Origin: Polyangiaceae bacterium
Lineage (GTDB): Bacteria; Myxococcota_A; Polyangia; Polyangiales; Polyangiaceae
NCBI GenBank assembly: GCA_029261965.1
Contig: JAJDAH010000340.1
Location: 1-56,879, forward strand
Direction of reading: 5' to 3'
DNA length: 56,879 bases
Below are positions 53,245-56,879 of this stretch, piece by piece. Both the position numbers and the translations under genes were made by a program. Numbering within the stretch: the first letter of the stretch is position 1; each line of letters starts with the position of its first letter. The notes below the pieces were generated by a model. That model was not told the origin of the DNA, ran no database searches, and saw only the letters and a program-made list of their open reading frames with translations.

Positions 53245-55962
53245 ATGAGCTCCAAAGCCAGCGGCACCCTTCGTTCCAGGTTGAGGCCGAGCGGTCGCAT
53301 CGATGTCTACATCGGCTCGGCGGACGATGGTCCATTATTGCCCGCCGCTACGCAGCGGCAAATCATCGGAGCGTTCGAAATCGGTCGCGGGCACGGGGTG
53401 CTCCGCCTCGGGGCGGGAGAGCTGAGCACCGATCTTCATCCGACGCTTTCGTATTGGCGCGACATCGGGAAGGCCTTGGTGGCCAAAGTCTGCGGAGCAA
53501 TGGATCCGACGGATCCGAAGTCCCTCGTCGTGCCCGAGCCGACGCCGGAAGAGCTGGCGGCTTTCACCCAGGCGGCCCCTCCCATGCCGGGCGCTGAGCT
53601 AGTCACGCCCTCGATGCTCGCCGAGCTGTGGCTCGACGTGGGGAAGGCCTTGACCAGCGAGGCAGCGCGTTTCGGGGGCAGCGTCCTGGCTTACCTGAAG
53701 GAGCAGAGCTCGGTCTGGAACGTCGTTGGTCGCGTCTGTTTCCACCTCGCCGAGAACAAGCGGGACCCCGAATATCCCTTCGCGTTCCTCGCTACGTATG
53801 CCCACGAAGTTTCGAGGCAGGCCAAACCCCAGCACGCACCCCTCGGGCGAGCGCTCGCGGACTACGCGGGGGCGAAGAACCGACAGAAGCTACTCGCGCT
53901 GCTCTCTCCCGTGTCGCGTGCGGCCGAGCAGAGCGAGCTCATTCGCGAGCTGGTCGAGTCCGGTGACCTCTACCACCCGCTGTCCTGGACGCCCCGAGAG
54001 GCGCATCGTTTCCTCTGTGAGATCGCCCTGTACGAAGAAGCCGGTCTGGTCGTGCGCACGCCCGACTGGTGGAGCGCCAAGAGCCGCCCGCGCCCCACCG
54101 TCTCCGTGTCGGTGGGCGGCAAGGCACCACCGACGCTCGGAATGGACGCGCTCTTGGACTTCGACGTCGAGCTGACGCTCGACGGCAAGAAGCTGTCGCC
54201 CAAGGAAGTCGAGCGGATTCTTGCAGCGACCGAGGGCCTAGTGCTGCTCAAGGGCAAGTGGGTCGAGGTGAACCGAGACAAGCTCGGCGCGGTTCTCGAT
54301 CAGTGGCGTGGCGTGCAACACCAGGCCCAGGCGGGTGGGGTCAGCTTCGGCGAGGCCATGCGCATGCTGGCTGGCGCCGAGCTAGACGGTGGTCCAGCAC
54401 TCGGCGCGGAGGACGCCCGGCCGGAATGGTCGGAGGTCATCGCCGGGAAGTGGCTGTCGTCTCGACTCGACGCGCTTCGCGCGCCCGAACTACGAGCCAA
54501 GATCGACTCGAACGCTGGCTTGCGCGCCGAGCTTCGGCCCTATCAGAAGGTCGGCGTGCAATGGCTCTGGACTCTACGTGGTCTGGAGCTCGGCGGCTGC
54601 CTTGCCGACGACATGGGCTTGGGCAAAACCATCCAGGTGCTCGGTGTGCTGTCCATGAGTCGGCGCAACGAGGAGAAAGGCACCGATCTCTTGGTGGTGC
54701 CGGCCTCGCTCCTCGACAACTGGCGACTCGAGATTGAACGCTTCGCGCCCGAGATGAAGCTGCTCGTCGCCCACCCATCACGCGTCCCCTCGCCCCAGCT
54801 CAAGAGGCTGTCGAAAAAGAAGGTAGATGCCCACGATGCGGTGATCACCACCTACGGCACCGCCATGCGGACCGAATGGATCAAGTCGCATGCGTGGCGG
54901 AACGTAGTCCTCGACGAAGCCCAGGCCATCAAGAACCCCGGCGCCAAGCAGACCAGAGCGGTCAAAGCACTCGACTCGAGATGGCGCTTGGCTCTCACCG
55001 GCACGCCAGTGGAGAATCGCCTCGGCGACCTGTGGTCGATCTTCGACTTCCTGAACCCGGGCTTGCTCGGCTCCGCCAAGGACTTCAATCGCCTGTGCAA
55101 TTCGATGGGGTCGGGCAAACGAGGAGGCTACGCACCACTACGCAGGCTGGTTCAACCCTACATTTTGAGAAGGCTCAAGACCGACAAGAGCGTCATCGCC
55201 GATCTGCCCGACAAGACCGAGGTGACGGCGTACTGCCTGCTGAGCAAGCGCCAGGCTGCGCTGTACAAACAGTCGGTAGAAGAAATGAAGAGGGCGATCG
55301 ACGAGCTAAAAGGCATCGAGCGACGTGGCGTCGTCCTGTCATTTCTGATGCGCTTCAAGCAGATATGCAATCATCCGTCCCAGTGGCTCGGCGACGGCAG
55401 CTACGAGGCCGAGGACAGCGGCAAGCTCGGTCGGTTGCGCGATCTTTGCGAGTCCATCGCCGCGCGCCAGGACAAGGTGCTGGTGTTCACCCAGTTTCGC
55501 GAGATGACGGCGCCGCTGTCTCACTTCCTGACCGAAGTCTTCGGTCGCAGCGGCCTCGTGCTGCACGGCGGAACACCGGTCAAGAAGCGTCAGGGGCTGG
55601 TCGAGAAATTCCAAGAGGACGAGCGTGTGCCGTTCATGGTGCTTTCGCTCAAAGCCGGAGGCACCGGGCTCAATCTGACCGCAGCCTCCCATGTCATCCA
55701 CTTCGACCGTTGGTGGAATCCGGCGGTCGAAAACCAGGCCACGGACCGCGCGTTCCGCATCGGCCAGAAGAAGAACGTGCTCGTTCACAAGTTCGTGTGT
55801 CGGGGTACGGTGGAGGACCACATCAACGAGCTGATCGCTGGCAAGCAGAAGGTCTCCGACGAGCTGCTTTCCGGCGGCGCGGAGTCACACTTGACAGAGA
55901 TGAGCAACGAGGAGCTGATCTCGATGGTATCACTCGATCTGAGCAGCGCCGTCGAGAGGTAG
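53245..55962 (+). CDS. SNF2-family DEAD/DEAH-type helicase
   Basis: A 905-residue Swi2/Snf2 ATPase. The N-terminal 400 residues match a bacterial SNF2-associated region. The helicase core begins LRPYQKVGVQWLW, with Walker A in DDMGLGKT (about residue 455-462), Walker B DEAQ in VVLDEAQAIKNP, TGTPVENRL, VFTQFREM, LSLKAGGTGLNL and the final ATDRAFRIGQ. It would translocate on double-stranded DNA and remodel nucleoprotein complexes. ATG 53245 is chosen; the frame upstream to 53149 overlaps no feature but looks non-conserved. The next gene, a SWIM zinc-finger protein, follows after 44 bp. Confidence 0.93.
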   Translation: MSSKASGTLRSRLRPSGRIDVYIGSADDGPLLPAATQRQIIGAFEIGRGHGVLRLGAGELSTDLHPTLSYWRDIGKALVAKVCGAMDPTDPKSLVVPEPTPEELAAFTQAAPPMPGAELVTPSMLAELWLDVGKALTSEAARFGGSVLAYLKEQSSVWNVVGRVCFHLAENKRDPEYPFAFLATYAHEVSRQAKPQHAPLGRALADYAGAKNRQKLLALLSPVSRAAEQSELIRELVESGDLYHPLSWTPREAHRFLCEIALYEEAGLVVRTPDWWSAKSRPRPTVSVSVGGKAPPTLGMDALLDFDVELTLDGKKLSPKEVERILAATEGLVLLKGKWVEVNRDKLGAVLDQWRGVQHQAQAGGVSFGEAMRMLAGAELDGGPALGAEDARPEWSEVIAGKWLSSRLDALRAPELRAKIDSNAGLRAELRPYQKVGVQWLWTLRGLELGGCLADDMGLGKTIQVLGVLSMSRRNEEKGTDLLVVPASLLDNWRLEIERFAPEMKLLVAHPSRVPSPQLKRLSKKKVDAHDAVITTYGTAMRTEWIKSHAWRNVVLDEAQAIKNPGAKQTRAVKALDSRWRLALTGTPVENRLGDLWSIFDFLNPGLLGSAKDFNRLCNSMGSGKRGGYAPLRRLVQPYILRRLKTDKSVIADLPDKTEVTAYCLLSKRQAALYKQSVEEMKRAIDELKGIERRGVVLSFLMRFKQICNHPSQWLGDGSYEAEDSGKLGRLRDLCESIAARQDKVLVFTQFREMTAPLSHFLTEVFGRSGLVLHGGTPVKKRQGLVEKFQEDERVPFMVLSLKAGGTGLNLTAASHVIHFDRWWNPAVENQATDRAFRIGQKKNVLVHKFVCRGTVEDHINELIAGKQKVSDELLSGGAESHLTEMSNEELISMVSLDLSSAVER

Positions 55963-56006
55963 AGATGCACAAACGCGCTCGTCACAAGAAGTCGTGAGCT
56001 GAGGGC

Positions 56007-56879
56007 ATGAGCACGCGCTCGTATGGTGGCTGGCGTCCGTATGTCTCGGCAGCAAAACGCCGCCGCCAAGCCGCGAAGAAGATCGCCAAGATGAAAAAAT
56101 CCGGTCGCGAGATCTCGCCGATCGAGATCGCGGGCCGCAAGATCACCACCACCTTCTGGGGTCAGGCTTGGTGCCAGAATCTCGAATCGTATAGCGATTA
56201 CTCCAACCGCCTGCCTCGAGGCCGAACCTATGTGCGCAATGGTTCGGTGATCGATCTTCACATCGAAAAGGGGCGGGTGCGCTCTCTCGTCAGCGGCTCC
56301 GATCTCTACGAGGTGGACATCGAGATCAGTCGCCTGGCGAAGAAGCACTGGACCGACATCAAGGGCGGGTGCGCGGGAAAAATCGACTCGCTGGTCGAGC
56401 TCCTGCAGGGGTCCATCTCCAAGGGTGTCATGGAAGTCGTGACCCGCAGGCAACTGGGACTGTTTCCTGCACCGCGAGAGATCTCGCTCGGTTGCTCTTG
56501 CCCCGACTGGGCGATCATGTGCAAGCACGTCGCGGCAACGCTCTATGGAGTAGGCGCTCGCCTCGACCACGAGCCCGAGTTGCTGTTCACCCTACGTGGT
56601 GTCGATCCGGCGGAAATGGTGGAGGCTGCCGTCAGTCGGCCACCGGCGGACGGAGGGGCTCAGAAGGGCCGGCGGCTGGCTGCCGACGAGCTGTCGTCGA
56701 TCTTCGGCGTCGACATCGACACGGGCGTGACGTCCGCGGAAGACACCGCAGCGCCGGCCACGAGGAGCCGGCGTACTGCGCAGACCAAGAAGAAGACGAC
56801 GACGAAGATCGCCAAGAAGAAGATCGCCAAGAAGAAGATCGCCAAGAAGAAGATCGCCAAGAAGAAGATCGCCAAGAAG
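56007..56879 (+). CDS. SWIM zinc-finger protein (truncated by window edge)
   Basis: At least 291 residues, open at the right edge. ATG 56007 is preceded by GAGGG. A basic N-terminus (SAAKRRRQAAKKIAKMKK) is followed by FWGQAWCQNLESYSDYSNRLPRGRTYVRNG and the SWIM zinc motif CSCPDWAIMCKHVAATLYG (CxCx..CxH). The C-terminus is a lysine-rich tail of KIAKK pentapeptides reminiscent of DNA-coating histone-H1-like tails. SWIM proteins of this type are commonly encoded next to SNF2 helicases, as here, and probably work with them on DNA. Confidence 0.9.
   Translation, partial: MSTRSYGGWRPYVSAAKRRRQAAKKIAKMKKSGREISPIEIAGRKITTTFWGQAWCQNLESYSDYSNRLPRGRTYVRNGSVIDLHIEKGRVRSLVSGSDLYEVDIEISRLAKKHWTDIKGGCAGKIDSLVELLQGSISKGVMEVVTRRQLGLFPAPREISLGCSCPDWAIMCKHVAATLYGVGARLDHEPELLFTLRGVDPAEMVEAAVSRPPADGGAQKGRRLAADELSSIFGVDIDTGVTSAEDTAAPATRSRRTAQTKKKTTTKIAKKKIAKKKIAKKKIAKKKIAKK
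56805..56879 (+). repeat. 15-bp tandem repeat encoding KIAKK
   Basis: Five exact copies of the 15-bp unit AAGATCGCCAAGAAG fill 56805-56879 and run to the last base of the window, so the array is incomplete. It encodes the lysine-rich tail of the SWIM protein. Confidence 0.95.

Overview
The window looks like a chromosomal segment of a myxobacterium or close relative (Myxococcota, probably a Polyangia-type genome). It is GC-rich with many GTG starts. It carries a very large number of cysteine-rich surface lipoproteins with Gly/Ser-rich linkers, and module families (ETDVDCGG-type, CVDLQTD..NCGxCG-type, DxCTxDxCDPxTG-type) that I associate with that phylum. The assignment is inference from gene content; there is no rRNA or other phylogenetic marker in the window, and I see no tRNA or CRISPR array.

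Layout. 1-0.09 kb: a 12-bp tandem repeat cut by the left edge. 0.2-1.35 kb: a secreted Cys-containing protein. 1.47-10.3 kb: a possible biosynthetic cluster with one SPASM-type radical SAM enzyme, three cobalamin-binding-type radical SAM enzymes (two of them paralogues about 4 kb apart) and, on the opposite strand, a PhyH dioxygenase and an FkbM methyltransferase. 10.3-25.6 kb: mainly surface lipoproteins (Cys-rich proteins, an esterase, a metalloprotease-like protein that has lost its zinc ligands, a run of small coupled lipoproteins, a receptor-L/LRR-like protein, a PHM-like copper protein). These are interrupted by a flavoprotein/SnoaL pair, an AsmA-like protein with a tiny lmo0937-like membrane protein, and a class II aldolase. 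25.6-28.2 kb: a methyltransferase, an HPF-like ribosome factor between two gene relics (zinc alcohol dehydrogenase N-terminus, SLC13-type permease C-terminus), and a lone RibD-type deaminase.

28.4-32.1 kb: an AT-richer + strand operon (enolase superfamily enzyme, sulfotransferase, capsule-type glycosyltransferase, RGP/UDP-arabinose mutase-like protein) that probably makes or decorates a sulfated surface glycan. 32.1-34.1 kb: a self-contained minus-strand operon, TetR regulator - MAPEG protein - flavodiiron-type MBL protein, with a readable near-consensus promoter and a nearby palindrome. 34.5-37.9 kb: a giant protein of 15 Cys-rich modules plus a Gly-rich C-terminus. 38.0-41.1 kb: an acyltransferase, a small STAS-like protein and a hybrid sensor kinase. 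41.2-46.9 kb: more surface lipoproteins, including one gene broken by four apparent frameshifts and a relic related to the 10.3-kb lipoprotein. 47.2-50.2 kb: an AraC regulator, an IS91-type transposase relic, a PilZ-like protein and another lipoprotein. 50.7-52.9 kb: katG. 53.2 kb to the right edge: a SNF2-family helicase followed by a SWIM zinc-finger protein whose lysine-repeat tail runs off the window.

The most interesting points are the cobalamin/radical-SAM cluster, the bacterial RGP-like protein in a sulfotransferase operon, the inactivated metalloprotease-like lipoprotein, the 25-residue lipopeptide translationally coupled to a lipoprotein, and the broken Cys-rich gene.
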